Source: Craterostigma plantagineum (taxonomy: Eukaryota; Streptophyta; Magnoliopsida; Lamiales; Linderniaceae). Taken from it: a stretch of DNA of 64,000 nucleotides. The position numbers were made by a program, and so were the translations under genes. Below the pieces are notes generated by a model. It searched no databases. It had not been told where the DNA came from and saw only the letters and a list, made by a program, of their open reading frames with translations. Positions 47,201-59,123 of this stretch are shown one piece after another; positions within the stretch are counted from its first letter, which is position 1; each line of letters begins with the position of its first letter. The stretch is taken from positions 4,836,001 through 4,900,000 of the forward strand of contig JAPQWV010000050.1 of NCBI GenBank assembly GCA_027422505.1, written 5' to 3'.

Positions 47201-48447
47201 CAACCGATAGTGCCTGCCAGTTTAACAATTCTTCAAAGTGTGTACAAGTGAAATGACGAAGGGTCAACATATTTATATGATGCCTAAATCGATACTTAAA
47301 AGAGGCAATCACCTGATTCCAGTAAAAGACATGCCAATTTTAAGGCTATAGATGCATGCTTAATAAATCGATACCAATCGAAATCAATCACACAATTAAT
47401 TTCACACACTTCATACGGTGTAGAACTATTTCTATTAACATGATCTATCAGCGCGTAAAACGGCAACAGAATGAAATTTAGATGACAGGGACAGAAATGA
47501 CAAACACTAGACTCAATGGCGACATGAGGAAAAAGTTGAAAACAAAAGAAGCACGGCCCCACCTTTTTGGCTCGTTCCTGGCCAATAACAAATTTGTCAA
47601 GTCCCTTGCAGATCTCTTTGGGTGTAGGCAACTTATTGCCAAGATTTGAACCACCCCAAGTGTTCTTGTCTCCATTCTTCATAGCATGAGCAGCACCATC
47701 ATTGGTTCGTCTTGATGATGCTCGGACAACATTAAGACCAGGGGCAAAAGGTGGACCAGGTGGCGTATGCACTGCAATCGTCCTGGGCGGTGGTGGCCAG
47801 TTCTCGGGAGGCTCGTTTCCATACGACCTCAAGGTTTCCCAGAAAGAGGGCCTGATCATCCTTTGAAGCTCAGAAAAATTGTCGTTAGAAGAATAACTAT
47901 TGGCACTAATCCGGCCAATCTCGAGGAAGCTTCCCTGAAGAGGGAAAATCTTCGATGGCTTCAAGTAATAGGCCGTTTTACATTTAGGGCAGAGATTTAC
48001 TGCCTGGAAAGTGCCATCCCCTGCTTCGTCTTGCCCATTTTTGGTAGTAGCATTATTAGGGTCATCAAGTAAATCGTTTTTGACCTTCTTGCTAACACTA
48101 TCGTCACCATTACCACCAACAATGTGATCTTCGGGCGACGAGGGAGGAGCAGTGAGGTGGTGGGGACGGTTGGTAAAGAGAATATCCATTTGCTTGGAGC
48201 AACGAGGGCAGTTGATCTCAGCCTTGATCTTTCTGATGCCACTGCGCTGGTCACCGCCACTACGGTTCCATTTATACCTCTCTTGGATTCCCACTCCCAG
48301 GAAGGATGCTCTCCTCCTCTCTATGTATGAACAATTAGCGGTCAAGAAATGACGAAGACTCTGTAATTGTGAAAATCTCCACCTCCCATAGCTTCTCTCC
48401 AGCCCCACAACACCGCACAGTTTTTTCCATCTCCAAACTCCCGACAT
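44252..48447 (-). CDS. CLPX1: Mitochondrial ATP-dependent Clp protease ATPase subunit CLPX
   Basis: Fourteen exons in minus-strand order: 48447-47563, 47213-47152, 47044-46962, 46856-46777, 46631-46581, 46382-46308, 46207-46130, 45796-45740, 45419-45349, 45229-45127, 45039-44935, 44803-44741, 44626-44504, 44422-44252 (668 residues). An Arg-rich N-terminus without acidic residues in its first part fits a mitochondrial presequence. A zinc-binding module uses C80xxC83 and C153xxC156. The AAA+ domain has Walker A GPTGSGKT (339-346), [10 protein letters not shown], Walker B VYIDEID (401-407), and [20 protein letters not shown], ending with sensor and C-terminal helices ([29 protein letters not shown]). 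The hexamer unfolds substrates and feeds them to CLPP2 in the matrix. The first exon is unusually large (295 codons). Confidence 0.95.
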
Positions 48448-49434
48448 GTCTATATACCTCGTCAGATCTCGTTCAGATTACAAACAACCCTCCTTTATTG
48501 AAAACGAACTTCTCAACACTACTTCCTTATTCTACTCGGCGCCTAGATCACTATTCGGACATGTACAATCACAACCTAATTGTCTAATCTCATGTATTCA
48601 GCGTACGAGAAAGAGCCCACATGAATCGAATGACAACGAATAAAAGCACCAGCAGCTATGAATAAGACGAATTGAATTACGGAAGAATTGAAGTCAAAAT
48701 CAGTACATATTTCAATGGATTGATCCGTATGACTCAAATAGATAGAATCGCAACACCGTAGGATTCCAGACGTGGCATTTTCAGACGCCTTCATTCATCA
48801 GATTTCTCCTCCATTATTCATTCCATCCTCATTCACAGGGTGTCCACTCACTTTACCGAGCAAGACGGCGATTCCATGTTCAATCCTCTCCACGTCAATC
48901 GTCAAGTGCGTGTCAACATCTGCTAACTTATAACGCCAGAACGAAATTTTGCGTTCCCAAGCAAGCTTACAGTATTGGACAGATATACCCTCCTAATTAA
49001 TTGAACATTTAATAAAAAATCTAAATCCATTAACACCGATTTACTTGTATAACCTTCTGCAAAAATACACAAAAAGATCTACATAAATCTTCATTATATA
49101 AAGAGTCCAGAGTGGCTAAAAATTGTCAATTTGATCTGTCATTTATTTGCAATTTAATCCCTCTATTCATAATTTAATCAATTTAATAAGTTATCATTTC
49201 ATATCTAATTTTTTTTTTGTTATTTTAGTTCTACCACAACACATTAGCTTTCATTTTATATGTTTTAAAAGTTATATTCCATCTACCAAATATAAATATT
49301 ATAAATATAAAATTGAAGTAACATAAACATAATTATATTTTTAAGCAACGCATAGAGCGTGCGGAGAGTACTAGTTACTTGAAAGCCTTAAAAGAGATGC
49401 ATTTCGTTTGAGTTAGTTACTTACAACTGCTGAA
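48448..49434. other. CLPX upstream region and AT-rich intergenic DNA
   Basis: CLPX promoter and 5' UTR, then AT-rich sequence. Several short frames occur on both strands; none has recognisable motifs. Confidence 0.5.
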
Positions 49435-49684
49435 GTTCTACGTACAAAGCAAAAGATTCGAGCTTGGTACAACTTTTATGCAGAGGCTACTACACATCCT
49501 TACTTTCAGCCTCACTTCGGAGAGGGAATTGTGCAGCAATTTAGGGCTAGCGATGGAACTTGTCGACTTTCTAGGGCTCGAAATGGGGCTGACGAGCGGC
49601 CTTTTCGGGCTCGAAGAAGCGCTGCTGCCAAATTTACGGACCAATAGGAGTAGCAAGGGCATGGCAAAAAGAGTTCTGAGGACT
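49435..49684. repeat. Chimeric copy of sequence found at 58.9 and 59.7 kb
   Basis: By eye, 49435-49645 matches 58871-59082 at about 94 percent, with small indels. 49642-49684 matches 59685-59725. The two pieces are joined at a shared CAAT, skipping 602 bases of the other locus. Neither strand shows GT-AG borders at the skip, so it is not a simple spliced copy. It directly abuts a CACTA-type MITE end at 49685. In the minus direction a 74-codon frame survives, but no protein family is recognised. Confidence 0.75.
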
Positions 49685-49924
49685 AAGTATTAGATACGAA
49701 TTCTGACACGATTTTTTATTTTTATTATTAAAACTTTTATTAGACGCGGATTAGATACAGAAATAAAAACGGAATGCGACAACATTAATTTTAGAAACGA
49801 TAAATATACGTGTGCAATTTGCCACGAGAACAATACCTACACATCAAACACATCACTCAATAGATGTGGAGGTCTGGTTTTAGGCACCAACTTCCGTGTC
49901 TAATATGTCTGTTTTCTAATAGTG
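49685..49924 (-). mobile_element. Truncated CACTA-type MITE, same family as 21192-21528
   Basis: On the minus strand it starts CACTATTAGAAAACAGAC and runs through motifs shared in order with the 21.2 kb element: GATGTGTAG, TATTGTT, CGTTTCTAAAAT, TTTTTATTTC, GTATCTAATCC, GTGTCAGAAT. The 3' terminus is missing where it meets the chimeric fragment at 49684. It shows that this MITE family is present in at least two copies in the window. Confidence 0.75.
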
Positions 49925-50404
49925 AATTACAAGATCGATGAAGCTAAGAGCAGGGCCATGGAACTTATTCTTTAGGTAAAATGAATAAAAGAGAAAGGTT
50001 TTGTCAAAGTTTAGGAATCAAAACGACACATTTAAGTTTGATCACCAACAGTGAAACTTTTAGTAAAATTTTAGTATTATTTCCGCTTACTCTAAAATAA
50101 TACCACAATAACTTTGTATTAAATCGTAACATATTTTGACCCAAAGCCACTTGGATTGTAGACATACGCATCTTCTCAAGTTATCAGATTTAAAAACTGC
50201 AAACTAACGTGTGTCTTCGGACATTCCAAATTTTTTTCGCCTTGCCATAATCTTATTTAATGTTCATTAACACTGCAAAAGGAAAAAAGAAAGAAAATTC
50301 ATCCTCGAAAAGGATCTTATTACTGACTTGAATTCACTTACTCCTCGCTCGAAATTAAGTCGCGTTTGGCGGCATGAACACGATTCTCCGATAAGGCACT
50401 ATCT
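49925..50404. other. Receptor-kinase 3' flank
   Basis: AT-rich non-coding DNA downstream (minus sense) of the receptor kinase. No feature seen. Confidence 0.45.
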
Positions 50405-53400
50405 CTACCTCGACGTCATTGCCCGAGTCTTTGGCTCCTTCAGTCTCCGAATAACGCGGTTCATCTCCGGTCGCTCAGTAGGCAGAGTGCGGACACACTC
50501 CATCGCTAATTCTACGACTTCCCAAGCAACCTCAGCGTTGAATTCTTGTCCCAAACGAGGATCAACGATGCTCTTGATATCATCGCGTCTTTGAATCTTA
50601 GGAAGAACCCATTGGACTAGATTTTCCCCTGCCCCAAATACTGCTGGTTTTCCCGAGACAAGTTCAAGAACGACAACACCAAAGCTGTATACATCCATCT
50701 GCGTTGAAATATTGCCTTCTCGGTACCTAACGTGATAGAATAGTTTCAAATGTCAAATTAATATGCATTAGCGTCATTCTCTGGATGAAAATGAATTATA
50801 AATATTATGGGCTTATTGTTTTTTTCCGGGCTGTATACTTGGAGGAAGTCAAGACATTCTTAAGGTCATCTCCAACCATAAGTCCATATTTAGAGTTGCT
50901 ACAGCGAAATTTCTCTTAATCGAACACTCCAACCTATCTCTTTTTACGATTTTCGTTGTGCAAAATTCATCAATTTTTTCATTTGTATTATTAAATTTTT
51001 TCATTATAATTAAGATTTTTATAGATTTTACTAAAGGAAATAGTTATAAATTTCTCTACAAAACCTAAATATCTTACTCGGGTGGCATATATCCAGGAGT
51101 ACCCCCAACCACTGAAGTGACGGCATTGATGATCCTCGAGAAACCAAAATCCGCCAACTTTGCTTTAAACTCGGTCGTCAGAAGAATATTTGACGATTTG
51201 ATATCTCTGTGTATGATTTTGGGAGAGCAATCATGGTGCAAGTATTTTAACCCTAAATATCATAATCAACGTTTCAAATGTTAATTAAACATATATCATT
51301 TTTCATATGCCCAACAAGTAGTTAACTACGATCCAAGAGATTTAATTTTTTTGTCAATAATCATCTTCTTGTTACCTTCTGCAATACCGTTCAGAATTGA
51401 AAGCCTACGTTCCCAGCTCAATTCGCTAGTGCTCATCGCTGTGTATATCGAACCACATGGTCAAAAGAGTATGCCATGCATGTTTAATATATTTTATGAG
51501 GATAAACTTAACGTAATGATCTAATGATTAAGTTGGAACCATGATAATTAACCTGATAAATGGTCTTGAAGGCTCGGACCGACAAACTCAAATACAATGG
51601 CTTTGTGTTCTCCCTCGTTGCAATATCCAAGAATCGTAACCAAATTACCATGGTTAACATTTGCCAGAATTTTCACCTGATTCCGTTAATCGTAACTACA
51701 CACTAAGCATTCTCTTAAATATAGTTATGCAAAGAATAAGAAACTCTTATAACAACATTAGGATAATATTACCTCCGATTCAAAGTCCTTGGTTCGAAAT
51801 ACCGATGCAGTCTTGAGTACCTTAACAGCAACTTCGATTCCATTCATGAGGCTTTTGTATACAATACCGAAACCACCTTCTCCAACAATGTTTTTATCTC
51901 GTATTAGGTCCTCTACCTCTGAATATTTGATCTTCCTTACCGTCGTCCCCAAGTGATTCGTAATACCACTATTTCGTGGTTCGTCAGGCCTTACGCTTTG
52001 CCTTACTGATCATTGATGATCACATATAGTTGAAACAGTTGTCATTACAAAAATGTAATGTTATAACTACAGTAAAAAAAATTATAATGTGATCAATCAG
52101 TGATGATATGCTTACCTTGTCTCCTTTTTCTAATGATTACAGCGTATATTAAGGCTGACGACGCGATGATTACGACAACTGCAGCCGACGAAGATGCAAC
52201 AACTGGGATAAATGCGTGATGTCTTTTCTCATTTTTGCATGAAGTGTTATTCGTTGAACAACCATTTGAGAAGTTGGATGGAACACCAAAGCTGTGCCCG
52301 AGAGTAAGATCAATAAAAAAATGTTGAGATTTGCAAGTTCTAAAACCCTCGAAAAAAAATCATGTATAACGTGTAGAAAAAGCGTTAACCTTAGAACTAA
52401 GGATCCGTTTTGCGCCTTGTTTCGGAGTTCAGCAGGCAATTGTCCAGAAAAGTTATTGCCTTCCAAATATCTGAACCGAAAGTGCGCATTAAACCAAGAT
52501 ATAGAAATAGAAGCGAAGAAAATGGATTATTCACGTCTTCCCTCGCAATGATGAAAAGAGACTTACAAGAATTTCAGGAAAGATAGTTCAGCTAAAAAAT
52601 TAGGAACCGGCCCGGATAGGCTATTATGTGATAAGTCCCTAAAGTCATAGGTCCAGAAAATTAGCAAGTGCTTAAATCCTTTGTAGCATTGATAAATTAA
52701 GATATCCTTACAATAATTGTAGCATGGTTAAATTTGATAAGGAAGGAGCTATGTTTCCTGTCAACCCTCTGGACGACAAATTCCTGTAAGAAAGATCAAG
52801 TTTCTCAAGTTAATTAGAAGATTTCGATGACTAATAAACCACTTAATATAATGCATATGCATCTGAGCGACGTACAATGATATTATGTTAGGAGGGTCAA
52901 ACCCATTGTTACTGCAATTGATTCCAGACCAGGCATAGCTTTTCGGTAGACAAGGATCGCCGACCCAATTGCTAGTTGTAATGGCGTAGGTCGATTTGAT
53001 GCTCTTCATTGCAGCAACTGCTCATTCGATTCATTTTCTTACACTTCCCATATTTCCATATTTAGGTGATAATTGACGCATATGATTGAGTCATATAAGT
53101 AACTAAGTGGCTACACATACCCTCGTTCTGGTCTGTCCCGCGATGTACGAATGATTTGACTGTAAAAACCTCGTATGCATTGATCATTACAGGGAGCGTC
53201 GAGTTAGGCGTGGGGACTAGTTTAACAGTGTAAGTAGCGTAGCCAAGTGGTCCTAAAGTAACAATCGGGTAAAGAGATAGATATACGAGGGGTATGGGGC
53301 CATAAAAGTGGACACCGTTTAGGAAAATATCGATTTGTCTAGTCAAGTTTGGCCTATTGGGCAAAATCTCGGCAAAGTAAAGGTAGAAACAGACTTTATC

Positions 53401-54918
53401 CGAAGCATTGATTGGCCCAAATGAGAAGGCGAGGGACTCGTTCAGGGTTGGCGCTTGCAAGGCGCTACTAAGTACGATGGGAGGAATATTACCCGGTGAG
53501 TTGTTGGCAAAGTTGGTTGCGTTGGGGTTTGATATTTGCGGGTTGTTTTGTATGTACCCGGCTGTCCATATTCTGTCGATCGGGTCCTCTTTGTACCTAT
53601 ATATATAATATACATACATATATATATAGATATAACAATGGCGATGGAATGAATTATTAGCATGGGGTAAGATGCAACTTTGCTAGGATCTCAAAAATTC
53701 AAACTGAAAGTGAGAAGAAGTAAAATGAAAAGCTGAAATAGTCTTTTGTTAAGTAGTTATAGACTAGGGCTTGATTTAATGTATGACTGATACTTCCTGA
53801 CTTAAATAACTCGTGAGTTGGCATAATAAGTAGCTTTTCTGGAGTTAGTTGACTTAATTATTTGGCCGATAGTAAGGCTAAAAACTTCATTAAGTGTGCA
53901 GTTAAAAATAATGGAAGAATTGGCAAAACTAGTTATTGAATAGCCCTAAGCTAGTACCCTCGATAATCATATTGGTAGTCAATGATGTATTTAGATCTTC
54001 TAAGAAGTCAATGCATTACTTACTATTCGCTCTAAACTCATGGATCTATATTTCTATTTTTTGCATTCCCCAACATCCTTGAGGAAACAAAGAGTAACTT
54101 ATCTTTAATGGATACTTAAAGTCAATGCCACATTTACCTGACGACGTTGTTCGAAGCAGAAGCTCCCAAGTTCCAGCGCTGTGATAACTGCAGCGAACTA
54201 AAACTAGTTGGTTGACAATACTCAGAATAACCAACAGTAGGATTCTGTCTCAACTCTATCACAGACACAAAAGGAGTTCCTTTCCCAATATCCACGAGAC
54301 AGAGATGCAAGTAATCCGAGGTTGGCACGTGAACTACCTCCCTCGTGAAAATAGAACTCGAATCGGTCAAAGTAACCGTGTCCCAATAGTCAACTCCTAG
54401 GTGGATATCAAACTGAGGAGTCCTATCGAGGTCGTCGTAGTTTCCATACATAAAAGAAACCCTAAAAAGGATCTTATTTCCTTTCCCGGGCGTAAAGGTG
54501 TAGCAGTTTCTAGTTCCCTGAGTGGATCCTCGAAAAGCTCTCACTTTGTAGTACTGTCGTGGGACTTTTGTCTGAAACGCTGGAGAAATACTCATGCCTT
54601 TTCCCGTCTCTATGTAGTCGTCGTCTTTGCTGTAATACAAACCGCCGACTTTTGGATCGTTGTATCCCTCGGTTTCCCGCAGGCCACAGTCGAGGCTTGT
54701 GAATCCTGGAAGAAAAACAAATAAAATTAGTTTCGTATGTAAGAAAGGATTGGAAAGTAGATGATAATGGGTAACTATATATATGCACTATATTAGTTGG
54801 TGCTTTTTAATTATATGAATAGATACTTAAGAGTTTAACCTGGTGGATCTTGGGTGTGAACTACATGAAACGCAGAAGCAAAAGCTATAAGCAGAATACA
54901 AGTGGAAAGATGTCCCAT
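50405..54918 (-). CDS. Malectin-like LRR receptor kinase (LRR-I subfamily)
   Basis: Thirteen exons in minus-strand order: 54918-54840, 54705-54138, 53596-53121, 53017-52876, 52783-52712, 52638-52567, 52470-52390, 52291-52116, 52005-51773, 51676-51553, 51438-51376, 51252-51078, 50726-50405 (860 residues). Order: signal peptide ([14 protein letters not shown]); malectin-like ectodomain starting [17 protein letters not shown] and WSGINC linker; LRRs, two of them as separate 72-base exons ([36 protein letters not shown]); one transmembrane helix ([18 protein letters not shown]) followed by RKRR; and a kinase with [34 protein letters not shown] and GTPGYMPPE. Relatives (IOS1, SIRK/FRK1) act in immune and symbiotic signalling at the plasma membrane. 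All catalytic motifs look intact. The ligand cannot be inferred. Confidence 0.93.
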
Positions 54919-56204
54919 TATTCTCGTATATAGGAATAGATACCCTAGAAACGATAGTGAAGTTTATATAGAGATAGATATATCTCATCATAGATAATAG
55001 AAACAATAAATAATGACTTGTAAAGTCGTCTCATTTTCATCTGACATGTCTGTCCAATGAGCATCAAGCAAATGGTTATATTCTAAATTATCCCTAGCAC
55101 GCGCAGCCAATACAAGCCTTCGCCAGTAAAAGCTTTGCGTTTGTATAAGTTTCATAACCTTTGCCTGGAAAATAATATATCTAGTTTGACTTGCTCTTAT
55201 CCTATATGTGATGAATCATAATTCATTATTTAAATTATGTACTTGAAATTGTCAACATACTCCACGTATTACTATATCAGAAAGTTGCTATACTATCAAC
55301 CTAGCTGTAAATTCAACTCATTCGCAAGAAATTCTTATTCGAAATGTCCCGAAATTCCAACCCCGAATATAGATGTAGATAAGATAAATAACGAACAGTA
55401 GGTTATGAAACTAAAAACTTCTAAACTACAAATCCGCCCATATACAAAATAAACCCTAATGTCTGAAATGTAATATTTGAGCTGATAAACTTTAGAGTCG
55501 AGAATGAGAGCTTGAGTTTGGATAAACAAGAAAATTAATAAAAAATTATCCCACGTTGAAAACTTAAGTCATTTGAGCTTGATCGTGCTGTGATTTTTTA
55601 CTATGTAAAATTATTCGATAATATTATCTATCTTCTATTATATTAATGGTGAGGGGTGTGTATAAACGTCCCCAGGATAGTCACATTCAAGTTATCCCAC
55701 TAGTAATACGCTACGCCCATTAGAAGGCTCTTGCATTCGCTCTATCCTACTTATTATATTCAATGAATGAGGCTTCTTCCTAGCTTCATCTGCTTTTGAC
55801 CTTCTCGTGAGCATTCCTTTGCTTAGATTAAACCCTAGGGCGCAAACTGTTGACTACTTGAATTCCAAAATCCAAAAATGGATCTTAGTGCACTCTACTT
55901 GTTGAACTGGAATTCAAAGGAAAAAAGGTATGGAGCACAAGTAATTCAAATTACAGAAACTCTGCGTATGGCTAATACACTCAAACCTGCTACAACGTTC
56001 CGTAAAGAGCAGGGCTTTGGTAAATTTGAGGTCTTCGAATGTCTGTCAAAAATAGTCAAGTTTTTTTTACAATTTGACCATTAATATTTTAGTTTATTAC
56101 AATTTAAACCTTAGCTTAAAATTTTATTTTAAAATAACTTTAACTAAATATATAAGATAACTTATATATTTGCACATATATAGGATGTGATAAGTATACT
56201 ATTG
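54919..56204. other. Receptor-kinase promoter and intergenic DNA
   Basis: No gene recognised. A 68-codon plus-strand frame at 55878-56084 (starting MDLSALYLLNWNSKE) has no known relatives by eye and weak context. Confidence 0.45.
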
Positions 56205-57310
56205 CCTCATGTGTCGCACGAGGCGCTTCCGATCATCTGCGCCCACATATGCTCTCGTCTGTTCCACTTCTAGGATTATGATGACACGTGTATTTTTATA
56301 GATGATATACTAAGAGAGTTTTAAAGTTTTGTCATCCTAAGAAATAAGGAAAGAGAAACTTCTTTCCAAATCTCTGAAGAAGCACGCAGCGAATATCGTG
56401 GGTGAAAAAAATGGAAACTGCTATCAATATTCCGAAAATCAAAGAAGTTGCAGCTCCAACATTCATCTTCGCTCAAATCGATTTCTTATAGTTTGGGTTT
56501 TGATTTTTTTCTTTTTTTTTTAGATTTTACATTCCCAATTTCTCAAACGCATCAAGGTCGAAATTTCGAAGACCTTATTTCGAATCGATCGAGTCATTTT
56601 GGGTGAGTTCTAAATCTATTGTGATGCCAAAATTAAACTAGTTTAGAACTCACCTGAAACAATTTAATCGATTGAAAATAAAGGTCTTTGAAATTTCGAC
56701 CTGATGTGTTTGAGAAATTGGGAATGTGAACTATGGAAAAAAATTGGAAATAAATTATAAAAATAAAAAGTGATGAACTTCCATTAGGGTTAACCTTTTA
56801 GGAAAAGTGGTCACTTATCATGGTATCAGAGCTTAGGGACCCGAAGGTCTTAGGTACGAATCCTCACGACCATCCATTTATTAGAGTTACACGTCTAAGG
56901 CTAGATAATAGAGCAATCAGTCTAGACGTTAGGGGGCGTGTTGGAGATAAATTATATAAAATAAAAAAGTGATGCAATTTCTTTAGGGTTAACCTTTTAG
57001 GAAAAGTAGTCACTTATCAAAATCAAAACCAGACTATAAGAAATCGATTTTGAGTGAAGATGAATGTTGGGGCTGCAATTCCTTTGATTTTCGGAATATT
57101 GATAGCGGTTTCCATTTTTTTCACCCACGATTTTCGCTGCGTGCTTCTTCAGAGATTTGGAAAGAAGGTTTCCTCATTTCTTAGTATGACATAACTTTAA
57201 AACTCCATTAGTATCATCTATAAAAAATACACATCCTAGAAGTGAAACAGACGGGAGCATATGTGGGACAGATGATCCGAAGCGCCCACGAGGACCGCCA
57301 AAGTGTCTCG
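56205..57310. repeat. Large inverted duplication (hairpin) derived from a gene-like sequence
   Basis: The left arm (about 56215-56610) and right arm (about 56645-57300) are reverse complements, about 400 bases each, once a 275-base TRIM in the right arm is removed. The short loop is near 56610-56645. Paired landmarks include CACATATGCTC, AAGAAGCACGCAGCGAA, TGGAAAC.GCTATCAATATT and CCCAATTTCTCAAAC. Both arms contain an ATG followed by METAINIPKIK (56411 on plus, 57115 on minus), suggesting the 5' end of a coding gene was duplicated in inverted orientation. A transcript through it would fold into a long imperfect hairpin. Confidence 0.85.
56745..57019 (+). mobile_element. TRIM (miniature LTR retrotransposon)
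   Basis: A 275-base element. The left LTR (56745-56820) and right LTR (56939-57019) are direct repeats sharing AGGGTTAACCTTTTAGGAAA and GTCACTTATCA. Immediately after the left LTR is TGGTATCAGAGC, the initiator tRNA-Met primer site. TTAGGGGGCG just before the right LTR is the polypurine-like tract. A short target duplication AAAT flanks it (56741-56744 and 57020-57023). No coding sequence. It interrupts the right arm of the inverted duplication, so it inserted after that duplication formed. Confidence 0.88.
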
Positions 57311-57614
57311 TTTGATGCCAACTATACCATGTAAGAACTAAAGTTACTAGTTACTGATCAACAACTAACTTATTGCCGTGCAATTAAGAGGTAAGAATCG
57401 AACCCAGTGCTATGCGGCGATAATCATTCAATTTCTGATACGCAAAAAAAAATGAAGAATGAAACGTCAGTTTATGCAATCCATCGTACGTTTACATAGA
57501 CGCATATATACACGACAGATACGTTCTTTGTAGGGAAAACGATTACCAAAAGGTGGACCTTTTTCCTCTGCTCTAAGTATATATCCCATGCGAAATCTTC
57601 GAAATATTAGCTAC
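57311..57614. other. TLDc gene 3' flank
   Basis: About 300 bases, no gene. AAGAATCGAACCC near 57391 recalls a tRNA T-arm-like motif but has no cloverleaf around it. Confidence 0.4.
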
Positions 57615-58803
57615 CTAAGTATTATGAAAAAACTGGCTAATTCCAGGCGTACCCAAGCGTTGTAGTGCAATCATTTCATCGAACTTGGATGCATATACAA
57701 AGCCCCATAGCTAGGAAACAAAAAATAATAAAATAGCACATGTTTCTTTTATATATAAATTAGGCAACAAATGCGTAAATATTAGTGAAATACCTCGACT
57801 CCCTTTACTTCAAAATCTCGGGATCGCGCCAAACAAGAGTTTCCATACGTTTCAGAAGACGAACTCGACCCACTCAGCCTTGAGATTAGGCGAATAATTT
57901 ACGATAATGACTAAATACGATGATCGAAATTCATAAATACTTTATCCAATCGATATATTAAATGCTTACAAGTCTTCCGCCAAATAGAGTGCGAAATTGC
58001 TTCCCCCTCCCATGGCAAGGTACTCCGTCGAGCACAAAGTAAAGTAACGGTTTACGCCTATTTTCAAGTAGTTGTAGTCTTCAGCTAAATTTACATATGC
58101 AAATAATATATATATATATATATATATATATTTAATAATACACATACACACACTAAGATGTGAAATATTTACCAGTAGGGCGAAATATGACGGGATTTCC
58201 TCCGGTGGAATTCGTGAAAACAAATGAATCTTTTGTTCCCTGGGGAAAAGCACAAAAAAAAAGAAAAAGAAAACCACTCAGCCTAACTTAAAGCACAAAG
58301 TGGTAAAAAAACTGTTTTTTTCATCGAACTGCTAAACTTTGCATCAAGAAAACTTTACTTGGTATCTCTTCGAACTCGGTCTCAATGGCGCTTCAACCAA
58401 GCTGCCAAAAACAGCACCATTACAATCTCCTACAACCTAAAAAAGGGCAACAGTTAGACAAACTAAGATACAACAAATGAATAAAGATGTGCGTGTGTGT
58501 TTGTGTGTGTGTGTGATAATCAAGATAAGTATAGGACGTAATATTATTACAACAAGGCTGAGCCCAGGCCATAGCAAGCTCTTTCTGTACAACGTAGATA
58601 GGGATATACCATGCCTCCATGTACTGAAGCAAAAAAAAAAGCACATAAGCGTACATTTAGAAAGAAGCACAGAGAGAAAAAGGTGAAGAAAACCTTTTTC
58701 AGACAGACCTATAGAGAAGCATCCATTTTCTTCCCTTAACTATCACCAGGAGGGAAGCATAGAGAACGCCTCGAGCCTTCTCAGAGAGAAGCAAAGATGG
58801 TTC
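57615..58803 (-). pseudogene. TLDc-domain protein (At2g05590-like), domain intact but 5' end disrupted
   Basis: Seven clean exons in minus-strand order: 58803-58709, 58623-58551, 58436-58359, 58239-58173, 58057-57970, 57878-57794, 57710-57615. They encode 193 residues of a complete TLDc domain: EPSLLLSEKARGVLYASL, GRKWMLLYSTWRHGISL, VVGDCNGAVFGSLVEAPL, FVFTNSTGG, VNRYFTLCSTEYLAMGGG, SETYGNSCLA and ELWGFVYASKFDEM. TLDc proteins are linked to oxidative-stress resistance and to V-ATPase regulation; the plant branch is little studied. Immediately 5' of EPSLLL the same frame hits TAA (two codons before), and further upstream TGA twice, with no splice acceptor between. So the N-terminal half is missing or broken. 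It may be a 5'-truncated pseudogene, a gene with an unseen start, or contain a sequence error. Splice sites downstream are all good, so decay is recent. Confidence 0.75.
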
Positions 58804-59123
58804 AGATGATTATGGAAGAAGATTATCTAAAGGAAGCAGTGGCGAGTCGTTCAAAGTCTTCATACAGATCGTTCTATGTGCAAAGCAAAAGATTCAAGCT
58901 TGGTACAGCTTTCATGCAGAGGCTACTACACATCCCTTACTTGCAGCCTCACTTCGAAGAGGGATTGTGCAGCAATTTAGGGCTAGCGATGGAACTTGTC
59001 GACTTTCTAGGGCTCGACCATGGGGCTGACGAGCGGCCTTTTCGGGCTCGAAGAAGCGCTGCTGCCAAATTTACGGACCAATATCTTGAAGAATGGCAAC
59101 GACAACACGTAGCAGATTCCTAG
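58797..59123 (+). CDS. Unrecognised 108-residue open reading frame
   Basis: A plus-strand frame of 109 codons with an ATG start (MVQMIMEEDYLKEAVASRSK) and a mixed hydrophobic/charged composition ending EEWQRQHVADS. It belongs to no family I know. It is antisense to the broken 5' part of the TLDc gene and overlaps its first good exon by seven bases. Most of it (58871-59082) is the sequence duplicated at 49.4 kb; there the frame is shifted by indels, which argues against a conserved protein. It could instead be the captured exon of a gene lying elsewhere. Treated as doubtful coding sequence. Confidence 0.25.
   Translation: MVQMIMEEDYLKEAVASRSKSSYRSFYVQSKRFKLGTAFMQRLLHIPYLQPHFEEGLCSNLGLAMELVDFLGLDHGADERPFRARRSAAAKFTDQYLEEWQRQHVADS

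Noticed and set aside
55878..56084. 68-codon frame MDLSALYLLNWNSKE
   Set aside because: No recognisable domain or supporting context, and it ends in a poly(T)/AT-rich run. A chance frame is likely.
57360..57430. tRNA-like T-arm motif near AAGAATCGAACCC
   Set aside because: No acceptor or anticodon stems could be formed around it.
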